From the NCBI GenBank assembly GCA_014302835.1, contig CP060294.1, positions 806,001-870,000 on the forward strand: a DNA stretch of 64,000 bases, in the 5' to 3' direction. Below the pieces are notes generated by a model, which was given only the letters and a program-made list of their open reading frames with translations, had not been told where the DNA came from and did no database searches. Below, piece after piece: positions 1 to 8,979 of this stretch. Position 1 is the stretch's first letter; the number at the start of each line of letters is the position of its first letter. Source of the stretch: Pedobacter sp. PAMC26386. Lineage in GTDB: Bacteria; Bacteroidota; Bacteroidia; Sphingobacteriales; Sphingobacteriaceae. The position numbers and the translations under genes were made by a program.

Positions 1-1664
1 AGTCTGTAATTATCTTTCCTGACATCTATAGTGGGGTTAATAGGCTGTCCGGTGCTTTCGTTCTGTTCGCTATGTTTAATTCTACAGCTCAGTATAGTTT
101 TAAAGGTCTTATCCGGCTTGAAACTAAGGCTGCCCCTAAATTCATACCCTGAAGAAGCTTCATCAATTCTGTACTTTGCCCACGGAAACCAGAAAAGGTC
201 TCCATAAACGGAGATTGTCCATTTTCTGGAAGGACTGATATGGATACCGGCATAAATACCTTTCTCGTTTGCAGCAGTGGTTCCTTCACCGGTTGCTTTG
301 TTATAAAAGCTAACATGTTCTTTGGCGTAATCCCGGAAAAGAAGCACGGTCGAAATGCTGGGCGAGAGGCTGGCCATTGCCCCATTGACTAAAGCCATAC
401 CGCCAGGGATACTCTGGGCAAGCTCACCAAACCAGTAAATGTTTTTAAAAGTATAATTGTAGTGGAATCCAAAATTAGTAAGCTCTTTTCCGCTGAAACT
501 GTACTTTTTATAACGTTGATTACCGGTCGTAAATTCATGCTGATAACTCGAATGATATGCGGTAAGACCTAAGTCTAATCGCTGTTTGTGGTAAGTTACA
601 GCCAGTCCATAAAGAAGTAACCCCAGGTTTCCTTTATGTTCGGCTTCAGTAGCTGTCCGGTGTAGGCCGCTCGTGTTTATAGCGGAGAGACGCTCAGTTC
701 CATCATCCTTCTTTGTAAGTGCAGCATCTAGACTTCTATAAGAGATAAATGGAGTTAAATCAATGTTTTTTAATAAACTATATTTTGCCCCTATTCCTCT
801 GAAAAACGAATATTCATTCGCTGAGGTATAGGGTTTTAGTCCCGTGTCTTTTTTTGCTATTCCTGCTACATCGTCTCCTTTGCCAAAAGACGAACCCGAC
901 CAAAGACTTAAACCCTGACCGAATTGTAAGCTGTAATCTCCGGCAATTATTTTTTTTAACCGGCCAGGTTTATAAAAGGCGAGACTTCCGGAAATAAAGT
1001 CAAAACCACTTTTATTGTTGAAAAGTATTTCACCTGCATCTTTTTTAACAACGATGGAAAGCGAAAGCTGATCAGGAAGTACATACCTGTATTTGAACAA
1101 GATTTTTGCCGGGCTACCCAGGTACCTGCTTCCCGGAAGGATTTTGTATCCCTTTTGTTCTTCCAGCAACTGTCCGTATCTCCAGGTGAATTCGCTGGTG
1201 CCTGTCCTGATTCTGGCCAAATTCAATTCGCCAGCTTCTTGTATGGTCACAAAAGGCATTAACCTGGCAATTGTCGTGACATCAAAGCCATCCACGGATT
1301 GCAACTCTAATACATCTTTTAGTTTTCCGTTGGTCCGGAGATGGGTGAAAAAGGAACTGATCTGCAGCGGAGACAGGAAGAATAGCTCCTTCAGCTGTTC
1401 AGAACTAATTTTATTGAGGTTTAAAGGGTATTTGAGGTGAAAAGAAAGTTTTTCAGTGAATTCCGAAAGATCTTCTTCTTCGGTAAAACCTTCTGCCAGG
1501 GGCGAAATGATTTCTTTCATTTGGACCTCTTCCTGTGCAGATACAGTGCTGGAAGGATAGCAAAATACAAAAGGGAGCAGTAGCAGACTGCATCCCGGCA
1601 AACAAACTCTGACACTTTGCCGGCCGGGACACTGGGTAGAGAAGAACGTTAGCTTTGACATCAT
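1..1664 (-). CDS. Helix-hairpin-helix (ComEA-like) outer-membrane beta-barrel protein, 3' end outside window
   Basis: The reading frame runs leftwards from two consecutive ATG codons (1664 and 1661) to the window edge without a stop, so only the first ~554 codons are present. A hydrophobic signal segment (residues ~22-43) is followed by a region with PLNLNKISSEQLKEL and a later LKDVLELQSVDGFD, the paired helix-hairpin-helix pattern of ComEA-like modules. The rest is rich in alternating aromatic and polar residues (for example YKKYSFSGKELTNFGFHYNY), typical of an outer-membrane barrel. Such proteins are common in Bacteroidota but their role is not settled; DNA binding or uptake is only an inference from the HhH fold. 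It lies 45 bp downstream of the MerR gene on the same strand and may be cotranscribed with it. Confidence 0.75.
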   Translation of the reverse strand, partial: MMSKLTFFSTQCPGRQSVRVCLPGCSLLLLPFVFCYPSSTVSAQEEVQMKEIISPLAEGFTEEEDLSEFTEKLSFHLKYPLNLNKISSEQLKELFFLSPLQISSFFTHLRTNGKLKDVLELQSVDGFDVTTIARLMPFVTIQEAGELNLARIRTGTSEFTWRYGQLLEEQKGYKILPGSRYLGSPAKILFKYRYVLPDQLSLSIVVKKDAGEILFNNKSGFDFISGSLAFYKPGRLKKIIAGDYSLQFGQGLSLWSGSSFGKGDDVAGIAKKDTGLKPYTSANEYSFFRGIGAKYSLLKNIDLTPFISYRSLDAALTKKDDGTERLSAINTSGLHRTATEAEHKGNLGLLLYGLAVTYHKQRLDLGLTAYHSSYQHEFTTGNQRYKKYSFSGKELTNFGFHYNYTFKNIYWFGELAQSIPGGMALVNGAMASLSPSISTVLLFRDYAKEHVSFYNKATGEGTTAANEKGIYAGIHISPSRKWTISVYGDLFWFPWAKYRIDEASSGYEFRGSLSFKPDKTFKTILSCRIKHSEQNESTGQPINPTIDVRKDNYR

Positions 1665-1709
1665 GATGCCAAATTAATCCCGTTCTGATTAATTAAGTTA
1701 ATTTATTAA

Positions 1710-2045
1710 TTAAATCTCGTCGTTTAATTTTAATAAGAAGTCTTTCAGTTTTTCCAGAGAAGCGATGATTTTCTGATTCTCTTTAACATCGGAACTATTG
1801 TTTTTTAAATGGTCTTTTGCACCCTTAAGTGTAAAACCTTTATCGTCTACCAGGTGAAAAATAATCTTTAAATTTTCAATGTCTTCCGGAGTGAAAAGAC
1901 GGTTTCCTTTCTTGTTTTTCTTAGGCTGGAGAACGTCAAATTCTTTCTCGTAAAAGCGGATCTGTGAAGCGTTTACATTGAACATTTCAGTCACCTCACC
2001 CATCGTATAATACATTTTATTAATTTCCCGTTCCTTGTAAGGCAT
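1710..2045 (-). CDS. MerR family transcriptional regulator
   Basis: This is a small DNA-binding regulator of 111 residues. An N-terminal winged helix-turn-helix with YYTMGEVTEMFNVNASQIRFYEKEF is the MerR signature, followed by a NRLFTPEDIENLKIIFHL segment and a short C-terminal helix. There is no effector domain and there are no metal-binding cysteines, so this is the short Bacteroidota type and not a metal or drug sensor. A second possible start is Met11 (position 2015), just before the conserved MGEV. It is divergent from alaS, with 116 bp between the two starts. What it controls cannot be read from the sequence. Confidence 0.88.
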   Translation of the reverse strand: MPYKEREINKMYYTMGEVTEMFNVNASQIRFYEKEFDVLQPKKNKKGNRLFTPEDIENLKIIFHLVDDKGFTLKGAKDHLKNNSSDVKENQKIIASLEKLKDFLLKLNDEI

Positions 2046-2133
2046 ACTTCTTTGTTGATATTTAGTGGTTTATGGCTTTTATATAAAGCATTCAAATGTA
2101 AAGGGATTTTAGTAGAATACCGCAATAAAATTT

Positions 2134-2141
2134 TAATTTTG
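2134..2141 (+). promoter_or_regulatory. Candidate -7 promoter element (TAATTTTG) of alaS
   Basis: TAATTTTG fits the Bacteroidota -7 consensus TAnnTTTG and lies 20 bases before the alaS ATG. No TTG is found at the expected -33 spacing, so this is a half match. Confidence 0.4.
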
Positions 2142-2161
2142 TTGGATAATTTCTACTAAGA

Positions 2162-4861
2162 ATGACAGCAAAAGAAATCAGACACGCATATTTAGCTTTT
2201 TTTGAATCGAAACAACACCATATCGTTTCATCCGCACCTATCGTTGTAAAAAATGATCCGACACTGATGTTTACCAATGCAGGTATGAATCAGTTTAAAG
2301 ATATCTTTTTAGGCGAGGCGCTGGCGAAGTACCCAAGGGTAACCGATACACAACGTTGTTTACGGGTTTCCGGTAAACACAATGATCTTGAAGAGGTGGG
2401 GATAGATACCTATCACCATACCATGTTCGAGATGCTGGGTAACTGGAGCTTTGGTGACTACTTCAAAAAAGAAGCCATTGCATGGAGCTGGGAATTATTG
2501 ACAGAAGTTTATGGTATCCCTAAAGATAAATTATATGTTTCCATTTTTGAAGGAGATGAAAAGGAAGGTCTTCCAAGAGATACTGAAGCCTATGAATTGT
2601 GGAAGCAGTATGTTCCTGAAGACCGGATCATCTTAGGAAATAAAAAAGACAATTTCTGGGAAATGGGAGACATGGGGCCGTGTGGTCCATGTTCTGAAAT
2701 TCACGTAGATTGTCGCTCTGAAGCAGAACGTGCTGCGGTAAGCGGAAAAGAATTGGTCAATGCAGATCATCCGCAGGTGATAGAAATCTGGAATAATGTA
2801 TTTATGCAGTTCAACAGATTGAAAGATGGTTCTTTACAACCTTTACCTGCACAGCATGTTGATACAGGAATGGGCTTTGAACGTTTAGTTCGCGTACTGC
2901 AAAATAAGGCTTCAAATTACGATACAGATGTTTTTCAGCCATTAATCCAGTTCATCGCTAAGAAGTCTGGTATAGTCTATGGGACGGACGAGAAAACGGA
3001 TATCGCTATGCGCGTTATGGCCGATCATATTCGTGCAATTTCGTTTGTAATTGCTGACGGACAATTGCCGGCAAACAATAAAGCGGGGTATGTGATCCGT
3101 AGGATTTTAAGAAGAGCAGTACGTTATGCTTATACTTTTCTTGATCTTAAAGACCCATTCTTAAATCAATTGGTGCCTGTACTGGCAGAACAGTTCAAAG
3201 GTGTTTTCGAGGAATTGGTTTTACAGCAGGATTTTGTACAGAAGGTAGTACTGGAAGAAGAGGTTTCTTTCTTAAGAACACTGGCTACAGGGATTCAGCG
3301 TTTTGAAAACTATACGGCTAAACAAGCAGATTTCTTAATGTCTGAAAATGCGATTGACCTGGAGAAATCATTTGATGATCCATGGGTTTACAGTATTCTG
3401 AAAGACCAGATGGTTATTTCCGGAGACTTCGCTTTTGAATTGCAGGATACTTATGGTTTTCCGATTGACCTGACCGAACTAATGGCAAGGGAAAAAAGAT
3501 GGACCGTGGATATGGATGAATATCATAATAGTCTTCAGAAGCAGAAAGCCAGATCAAGAGCTGCTACAGCAATCGATACAGGTGACTGGATTACGGTACA
3601 TGAGGATCCGGAAACAGAATTTGTAGGTTACGACTTCCTGGAAATCGAAACTAAAATATTAAAATACAGACAGGTTACTGCAAAAGGAAAAGAACAATAT
3701 CAGATTGTATTGCAAAAAACGCCTTTTTATGGGGAGAGTGGTGGTCAGGTAGGCGATACCGGCCGTCTGGAAGACCATAGCAGAATGTTCTCTGTGGAGA
3801 TTACAGATACCAAAAAAGAAAACGGGGTGATTGTGCATTTCGCAGATTCACTACCCGAGGATATAGATGGTCAGTTCTGGGCTGTTGTGGACGAAGATAA
3901 GCGCGCGCAAACGAATAACAATCACTCGGCGACACATTTACTCCATGCAGCATTAAAAAGCGTCCTGGGGGATCATGTGAATCAAAAAGGATCATTGGTG
4001 AATGCAGACTACCTGCGTTTCGATTTTTCTCACTTTACAAAGATCACTGACGAGGAGTTAGCAGAAATTGAACATATCGTTAACAAAAGAGTTAGAGATA
4101 ATATTTCCTTGAAAGAGCAGCGGATGGTTCCTTATCAGGAAGCGCTTTCCAGCGGAGTGACTGCTCTGTTTGGAGAGAAGTATGGCGAAGTGGTTAGGAT
4201 CATCACTTTTGATGACAATTATTCTAAAGAGTTATGCGGTGGTACACATGTACAGGCTACTGGTCAGATCGGGTTCTTTAAAATCTTATCAGAAAGTGCT
4301 GTAGCTGCTGGCGTAAGACGTATTGAAGCTATTACAGCAGATCGGGCAGAAGAGTTTATTTTAGATCAAAACAAGGAAATCAGTCAGTTAAAGGCGCTAC
4401 TTAAAGGAAATAAAGATGTGACTGCTGCGGTAACGGCTCTGATCGAAGAAAATGCCAGGCTTAAAAAAGAAGCAGAAAAAGCGGTCACTGAACGTTCGGG
4501 AAATCTTAAACATGAAATCGTTCACCATATGAAAACGATCAATGGCATCAATATGATTGCTGTTCATGTGGATCTGCCAAATGCAGATGCGGTGAAAAAT
4601 CTGGCCTTTTCAATTAAGGATATTGTAGATAATTTATACCTGGTTTTCACGACATTGATTGATGATAAACCTGGAATCAGTGTGATGTTATCAGACAATC
4701 TGGTTACTGAAAAGAAACTCAATGCGTCGAATATGGTTAGAGAATTGGCTAAAGATATTCAGGGTGGTGGCGGCGGTCAGCCTTTCTATGCTACTGCGGG
4801 TGGAAAAAATAAAGACGGATTAGCTAAAGTTCTGGAGAAAGCGGCAACGTTGATCCAGTAA
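2162..4861 (+). CDS. alaS: Alanine--tRNA ligase
   Basis: This cytoplasmic class II aminoacyl-tRNA synthetase charges tRNA(Ala) with alanine. Its 899 residues are close to the usual ~870-880. The N-terminal catalytic core contains FTNAGMNQFKDIFLG, followed by the tRNA-recognition region. The editing domain carries the zinc-ligand motif HSATHLLH (first His about residue 588) and CGGTHV (Cys about 692). The C-terminal C-Ala domain ends with GGGGGQP and a glycine-rich tail. All hallmark motifs are intact. It starts at an ATG 116 bp from the divergent MerR gene and ends just before a very strong hairpin terminator, so it is probably monocistronic. Confidence 0.98.
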   Translation: MTAKEIRHAYLAFFESKQHHIVSSAPIVVKNDPTLMFTNAGMNQFKDIFLGEALAKYPRVTDTQRCLRVSGKHNDLEEVGIDTYHHTMFEMLGNWSFGDYFKKEAIAWSWELLTEVYGIPKDKLYVSIFEGDEKEGLPRDTEAYELWKQYVPEDRIILGNKKDNFWEMGDMGPCGPCSEIHVDCRSEAERAAVSGKELVNADHPQVIEIWNNVFMQFNRLKDGSLQPLPAQHVDTGMGFERLVRVLQNKASNYDTDVFQPLIQFIAKKSGIVYGTDEKTDIAMRVMADHIRAISFVIADGQLPANNKAGYVIRRILRRAVRYAYTFLDLKDPFLNQLVPVLAEQFKGVFEELVLQQDFVQKVVLEEEVSFLRTLATGIQRFENYTAKQADFLMSENAIDLEKSFDDPWVYSILKDQMVISGDFAFELQDTYGFPIDLTELMAREKRWTVDMDEYHNSLQKQKARSRAATAIDTGDWITVHEDPETEFVGYDFLEIETKILKYRQVTAKGKEQYQIVLQKTPFYGESGGQVGDTGRLEDHSRMFSVEITDTKKENGVIVHFADSLPEDIDGQFWAVVDEDKRAQTNNNHSATHLLHAALKSVLGDHVNQKGSLVNADYLRFDFSHFTKITDEELAEIEHIVNKRVRDNISLKEQRMVPYQEALSSGVTALFGEKYGEVVRIITFDDNYSKELCGGTHVQATGQIGFFKILSESAVAAGVRRIEAITADRAEEFILDQNKEISQLKALLKGNKDVTAAVTALIEENARLKKEAEKAVTERSGNLKHEIVHHMKTINGINMIAVHVDLPNADAVKNLAFSIKDIVDNLYLVFTTLIDDKPGISVMLSDNLVTEKKLNASNMVRELAKDIQGGGGGQPFYATAGGKNKDGLAKVLEKAATLIQ

Positions 4862-4871
4862 GAATTGATAT

Positions 4872-4908
4872 AAAAATGGGCTATCTCTGCAAGAGATAGC
4901 CCATTTTT
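4872..4908 (+). terminator. Strong intrinsic terminator after alaS
   Basis: A perfect 17-bp inverted repeat (arms 4872-4888 and 4892-4908) surrounds the 3-nt loop GCA. The left arm begins with an A run and the right arm ends in a T run, so it can stop transcription on either strand. It sits between the convergent alaS and the glycolipid-binding-fold gene. Confidence 0.92.
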
Positions 4909-4933
4909 ATATTGTGCCGGGCTTAGTAAGCCG

Positions 4934-5527
4934 CTAATAATCGCTTGTTACATGCGTACTCCTGGTAAATTGAGTTGGATAAACAACAACCAATCCCAGT
5001 TCATCCACTGTGAGTAGTGCCTCATAACCATTGTCAATATTTCTGTATTGATAACAAAAATCGGTGAGTCCGATATATTCCTGCAGATTTGGCCTGACCA
5101 CCTGATTTAAAATATCAAAATAGATTACTTTGATTTCCTGTTCTGTTTTTAGCTTTGTTCCAAGTCTTCTGATTGGTAAAGTGTTGGTAAAAGGAGTGAG
5201 GGAAATATCAATATCAATACAGCCTTTAAATCCTTCTAATGGCTTTCCATGATCTGTCCAGTTGCCTTTCCCATCACTTTCAAAGCTTAATTCTACTTTT
5301 TTGTTGTCAAACTGGCTCTTGATATCGAAAAATATCGTTTCCCATCTTTCATTCGTTCTGATGGTATAATCAAGGCGAAAAGGCTTTTCCCCGGAGCTTC
5401 CTACGATTACACTTTCTATCTCAGCTCCTTTTTCATAGATAGACACCACACAATTCTCTGTTGAATTGTATTGGTGTCCCTCCCAAATTAAATTTATCTG
5501 TTTCAGTTCAGGTTGTAAATGCTCCAT
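4934..5527 (-). CDS. Putative glycolipid-binding domain protein
   Basis: This 197-residue protein matches the pattern of the putative glycolipid-binding family (Pfam PF06475 type). It has an early W-E-G strand with STENCVVS, an SDGKGNW segment, the very characteristic DIDISLTPFTNTLPIRRL (residues ~105-122), and a C-terminal VDELGLVVVYPTQF. No signal peptide is seen, so it is likely cytoplasmic. The biochemical role of the family is poorly known; the name comes from a structural inference. It is convergent with alaS, the two being separated by the shared terminator. Confidence 0.8.
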   Translation of the reverse strand: MEHLQPELKQINLIWEGHQYNSTENCVVSIYEKGAEIESVIVGSSGEKPFRLDYTIRTNERWETIFFDIKSQFDNKKVELSFESDGKGNWTDHGKPLEGFKGCIDIDISLTPFTNTLPIRRLGTKLKTEQEIKVIYFDILNQVVRPNLQEYIGLTDFCYQYRNIDNGYEALLTVDELGLVVVYPTQFTRSTHVTSDY

Positions 5528-5601
5528 AGTAGCTAAACAAGTAAATTCAAAAAGTGTTTCCTATAGCCTTTAAATAATCATTCTATTTTTATGAAGGTAA
5601 C

Positions 5602-7653
5602 TTAGAACTTCACTCTTTGTATTCTCACTGCATTTAAAATAGCTAGTAATGCAACGCCTACATCTGCGATTACAGCCTCCCATAAGGTAGCTACTCCGCC
5701 AGCGCCAAGAATTAACACAATAACCTTTACGCCCATTGCCAGTGCAATATTCTGCCATACAATGTTTTTAGTTAGCCTGCCGATTTTAATCGCTGTAACA
5801 ATTTTTGAAGGCATATCGTTCTGAATGACAATATCTGCGGTTTCAATGGTCGCATCACTACCCAGTCCACCCATCGCAATCCCTGCATCGGCCAGTGCCA
5901 CAACCGGGGCATCATTAATTCCGTCTCCAACAAAGGCGATATGTTTGCCTTGTTGTTTCAGCTCTTCTACTTTTTCTACTTTATTTTCTGGTAACAGATC
6001 ACCAAAAGCACGGTCTATGCCTAGTAATCTGCCTATTTTGTCAACCACAGCCTGTTTATCTCCACTGAGCATCACGGTCTGGATTTTCATTTCATGCATT
6101 TCTTTTACTGCCTGTATCGCGTCTTCTTTGAGTTCGTCGGCAATGGTAATAAAGCCGGCAAACTGACCGTTTATGGCAACTACAACCACTGTGTCTTCTT
6201 CCTGAGCCACTTCATCTGGATGACTGATGTTAAACTGATCTAGTAATTTTGCATTTCCGGCTAGTACTTCTTTGCCATCAATCAGTCCTTTAAGTCCTTT
6301 TCCTGGCACTTCTTCTACTTCACCAATTGTTATGCCTTGTAATACGTCGCCTGCGTGTAAAGCTATTGCTGTAGCAATAGGGTGAGTCGATTTACTTTCA
6401 ATAGCGGCAGTTAAGCGTAATAATTCTTTTTCATCGCCATTAACAGCTACTACTCTCTGTACTTTGAAAACTCCTTTAGTCAGGGTTCCGGTTTTATCCA
6501 TTACTACGGTATTGATGGTAGTCATCACATCCAGAAAGTTTGAGCCTTTAAACAGGATGCCGTTTTTAGAAGCTAAGCCTATTCCGCCAAAATAACCAAG
6601 AGGGATAGAAACAACTAAAGCACAAGGACAGCTGATGACCAGAAAAACAAGTCCGCGGTATAACCATTCAGCAAAAACATAGTTTGGAACAATGAAATAG
6701 GGTAGGCCAACAACTAAAACTGCTAAAGCAAAAACGACAGGAGTATAGATTCTTGCAAATCTGGAAATGAACAGCTGTGTTTTTGATTTTCTTGCAGTAG
6801 CATCCTGTACCATTTCAAGTATCCTGTTCAGCTTGCTATCTTTAAATAAAGAGGAAACTTTGATTTCAACTACAGTGTTCAGGTTAATCATTCCTGCAAA
6901 TACGCTATCACCTTTAATTTTAGAATCAGGTTTGCTCTCTCCAGTCATTGCCGCAGTATTAAAAGTTCCTTTTTCAGAGGTCAACTGACCATCTAAAGCT
7001 ACTTTTTCTCCCGATCTGACCTGAATTAACTCGCCAATTTCAACTTCTTCTGGTTTAACAGTACTGATTTTTCCATCTCTGATGACATCTACGGTATCCG
7101 GACGGATATCCAGTAAAGCTTTAATGCTACGTTTTGCATTGTTTACTGCCGCATCCTGGAACCACTCACCAATAGAATAAAATACCATGACTGCAACTCC
7201 TTCACTATAGGAACCGATTGAAAAGGCACCCAGTGTTGCTACGCTCATCAGGAAAAATTCATTGAAGAAATCCAGGCGCATTGCTTTCTTGAAAGCCAGT
7301 TTTAATACATTATAACCCGCCAGTAAATAAGCTGCTCCAAAAATAGGGAGTGCGATTAGATTAGCCGGTACAAATTTGAAACCGTATTCCAGCGTCAGCA
7401 TGACTGCTAATATCACTAAAGAGCCAATCAGAGGAAGCTGTCCTCTCCAACCAGAGTCTTCACCATCTCCATGGCTATGTCCGTCATGGTCATGATCATC
7501 ATGGTTGTGATCATCATGACCTTTTCCATCATGAGTATGACCTTCATGACTATGTGAATGTTGGTTTTTGTTGTTTTTTGTCTGCTCTGCAGCTGGTTTT
7601 TTCTCTGCAACTGTAACTGTATCACAGCAGTTGCCTGTGTTTTCTGAGCCCAT
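5602..7653 (-). CDS. Heavy-metal P1B-type ATPase (Zn/Cd/Pb type) with His-rich N-terminus
   Basis: This inner-membrane metal-export ATPase has 683 residues. It has the metal-site motif SCPCALV in a transmembrane helix (~341), the phosphorylation site DKTGT (~385), the actuator-domain TGES, and GDGINDAP (~577). In the last two helices the Lys of MGVKVIV (~639) and the Asp of IADVG (~661) correspond to the P1B-2 (ZntA-like) Zn/Cd/Pb signature. No CxxC HMA domain is present; the N-terminus instead has CC at residues 9-10 and twelve histidines between residues 32 and 61 in a His/Asp-rich stretch. The Fur-family gene upstream on the same strand (87 bp gap) is the probable regulator. The metal is inferred from motifs, not shown. 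Confidence 0.95.
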   Translation of the reverse strand: MGSENTGNCCDTVTVAEKKPAAEQTKNNKNQHSHSHEGHTHDGKGHDDHNHDDHDHDGHSHGDGEDSGWRGQLPLIGSLVILAVMLTLEYGFKFVPANLIALPIFGAAYLLAGYNVLKLAFKKAMRLDFFNEFFLMSVATLGAFSIGSYSEGVAVMVFYSIGEWFQDAAVNNAKRSIKALLDIRPDTVDVIRDGKISTVKPEEVEIGELIQVRSGEKVALDGQLTSEKGTFNTAAMTGESKPDSKIKGDSVFAGMINLNTVVEIKVSSLFKDSKLNRILEMVQDATARKSKTQLFISRFARIYTPVVFALAVLVVGLPYFIVPNYVFAEWLYRGLVFLVISCPCALVVSIPLGYFGGIGLASKNGILFKGSNFLDVMTTINTVVMDKTGTLTKGVFKVQRVVAVNGDEKELLRLTAAIESKSTHPIATAIALHAGDVLQGITIGEVEEVPGKGLKGLIDGKEVLAGNAKLLDQFNISHPDEVAQEEDTVVVVAINGQFAGFITIADELKEDAIQAVKEMHEMKIQTVMLSGDKQAVVDKIGRLLGIDRAFGDLLPENKVEKVEELKQQGKHIAFVGDGINDAPVVALADAGIAMGGLGSDATIETADIVIQNDMPSKIVTAIKIGRLTKNIVWQNIALAMGVKVIVLILGAGGVATLWEAVIADVGVALLAILNAVRIQRVKF

Positions 7654-7740
7654 AGTTTATCTTAAGTCTAAAGATATTCTTTAAATTGAATTTCTCTGTG
7701 ACCAAAGGTAACTAAACAGGAAGCGCAATGGTATTGCAAA

Positions 7741-8157
7741 CTAGTGAACGCATTTATTACACACGCCTTTTACGATCAGATTTACTTCTTCTGATTTAAA
7801 GCCATCTGGCAAAGGAATTTGCGGAATATGATGTTTAGGTAAACAAGATGTTTCCCGGCAGGTATTGCAGAAAAAATGAACATGAAGATCGTGATGATGG
7901 CCAGCCTCGCAGTTATTTTCACACAGTGCATATTTTGTTGCGCCAGAACCGTCATCAATACTATGAACAAGGCCTTTTTCTTCAAATTTCTTTAAAGCAC
8001 GATAGAGCGTGATTCTATCTGAAGGATCCAAACCCTTTTCTAGATCCGTTAAACTGATAGCTGAAGACTGTTTTAGCAGGAAATCCAGTACCAGTAACCG
8101 CATTGCAGTAGGGTTGATGTTTTTCTCTGTCAGCATTACTTCTATATTCTCGGTCAT
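7741..8157 (-). CDS. Fur family metal-responsive repressor
   Basis: This is a small Fur/Zur-type regulator: an N-terminal winged helix (LTEKNINPTAMRLLVLDFLL and DRITLYRALKKFEEKGLV) and a C-terminal metal/dimer domain with the HHHDLHVHFFCNTC cluster and a closing CNKC pair for structural zinc. The frame is open further upstream to a GTG at 8196, but the ATG at 8157 fits the family N-terminus better and gives 138 residues. It lies directly upstream of the P1B-2 ATPase gene on the same strand, so the pair is probably a zinc (or cadmium) homeostasis operon. Zur, rather than iron-sensing Fur, is an inference from that neighbour. Confidence 0.9.
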   Translation of the reverse strand: MTENIEVMLTEKNINPTAMRLLVLDFLLKQSSAISLTDLEKGLDPSDRITLYRALKKFEEKGLVHSIDDGSGATKYALCENNCEAGHHHDLHVHFFCNTCRETSCLPKHHIPQIPLPDGFKSEEVNLIVKGVCNKCVH

Positions 8158-8214
8158 GGCGGTTTGGTTAATACAAAAGTTATGCTTCGAAAACACAGCT
8201 GTCTGTATAAAAAT

Positions 8215-8246
8215 AAAGTATCACAACCCAAAGGTCGTGATACTTT
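8215..8246 (-). terminator. Hairpin terminator downstream of the Arg/Gly-rich secreted protein gene
   Basis: A 10-bp perfect stem (AAAGTATCAC with its complement) plus a 3-bp inner stem encloses a short loop. It follows the stop of the gene ending at 8279 and precedes the Fur gene on the minus strand. Confidence 0.7.
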
Positions 8247-8278
8247 TCAAAAATATCTTAATTTATATGTAATATCTA

Positions 8279-8836
8279 TTAATTCCGGCCGCCTCGTCCG
8301 TGACCACGATCGCCTCTGTCTCCATGATTCCCTCTGTCTCCGTGATCTCCTCTATCTCCGCGGTTTTCACCTCTGCCCCAGCCGTTGCCTCTATTATTCT
8401 CTCTACCCCAGCCATTTCCTTTATCATGGTCTCTTCTCTCGTAACGGTAATTATTTCTTACCACAACTCTCGATGGTCTGCTGTAATAATCATTCCTTAC
8501 ATATTGTGTTCTGTAATAATCATGTCTGTTCCATGGATTTGCATAGTTATTGATGACTACTTTTCTGCCTCCGTATAAATCATAGCCGCGATATCTTGAA
8601 GGAAGAGAACGGGCATGAATCCATCTGTTACCACTTAAATAAACAAATTGTCTGGTAGGAACATAATAATAACTATCTACATCAGGTAAATAATAATAAT
8701 CTACATGATTGTAACCTCTAGGGCCCCACTGTGGCTGTGATCCAATATTAATACTTAAACTCACCTGCGCCTTGGCTGCGGGTGCAGCTGCAAGGGAAAC
8801 AATCCCAATAGCAGCTATTAAAAGTAATTTTTTCAT
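8279..8836 (-). CDS. Secreted Arg/Gly/Asp-rich low-complexity protein
   Basis: The function is not recognised. The 185-residue product has a clear signal peptide (MKKLLLIAAIGIVSLAAA, cleavage after AKAQ about residue 24). The middle is rich in Tyr, Arg and Asn, with DVDSYYYVP and RQFVYLSGNRW, a pattern seen in exported Bacteroidota proteins of unknown role. The last ~50 residues are low complexity, built from repeated GDRGDHGDRGNHGDR-type and NGWGR units and strongly basic. It is likely periplasmic or surface located. It is divergent from gatB, with 143 bp between, and has its own terminator. Confidence 0.8.
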   Translation of the reverse strand: MKKLLLIAAIGIVSLAAAPAAKAQVSLSINIGSQPQWGPRGYNHVDYYYLPDVDSYYYVPTRQFVYLSGNRWIHARSLPSRYRGYDLYGGRKVVINNYANPWNRHDYYRTQYVRNDYYSRPSRVVVRNNYRYERRDHDKGNGWGRENNRGNGWGRGENRGDRGDHGDRGNHGDRGDRGHGRGGRN

Positions 8837-8928
8837 AACGATTCAAATTTGTGTGTGTATGTGAATTGTCAAAGTTTATGCCATTTTTATAAATACCTCC
8901 TAAACCCATGGTCATAAACTTATTTGGT

Positions 8929-8936
8929 TATATTTG
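8929..8936 (+). promoter_or_regulatory. Candidate -7 promoter element (TATATTTG) of gatB
   Basis: TATATTTG matches TAnnTTTG and lies 43 bases before the gatB start. There is no TTG at the ideal -33 distance. Confidence 0.4.
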
Positions 8937-8979
8937 TGAGACAGTAATTCATCAAATTAGTTTAATTTATTGCCCTTAA

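Noticed and set aside
1093..1440. 115-codon plus-strand frame inside the helix-hairpin-helix gene
   Set aside because: It lies opposite a longer frame with signal peptide and HhH motifs, has no start signal or family pattern, and is a shadow.
3801..3995. 64-codon minus-strand frame inside alaS
   Set aside because: alaS is certain here; the frame has no motif of its own.
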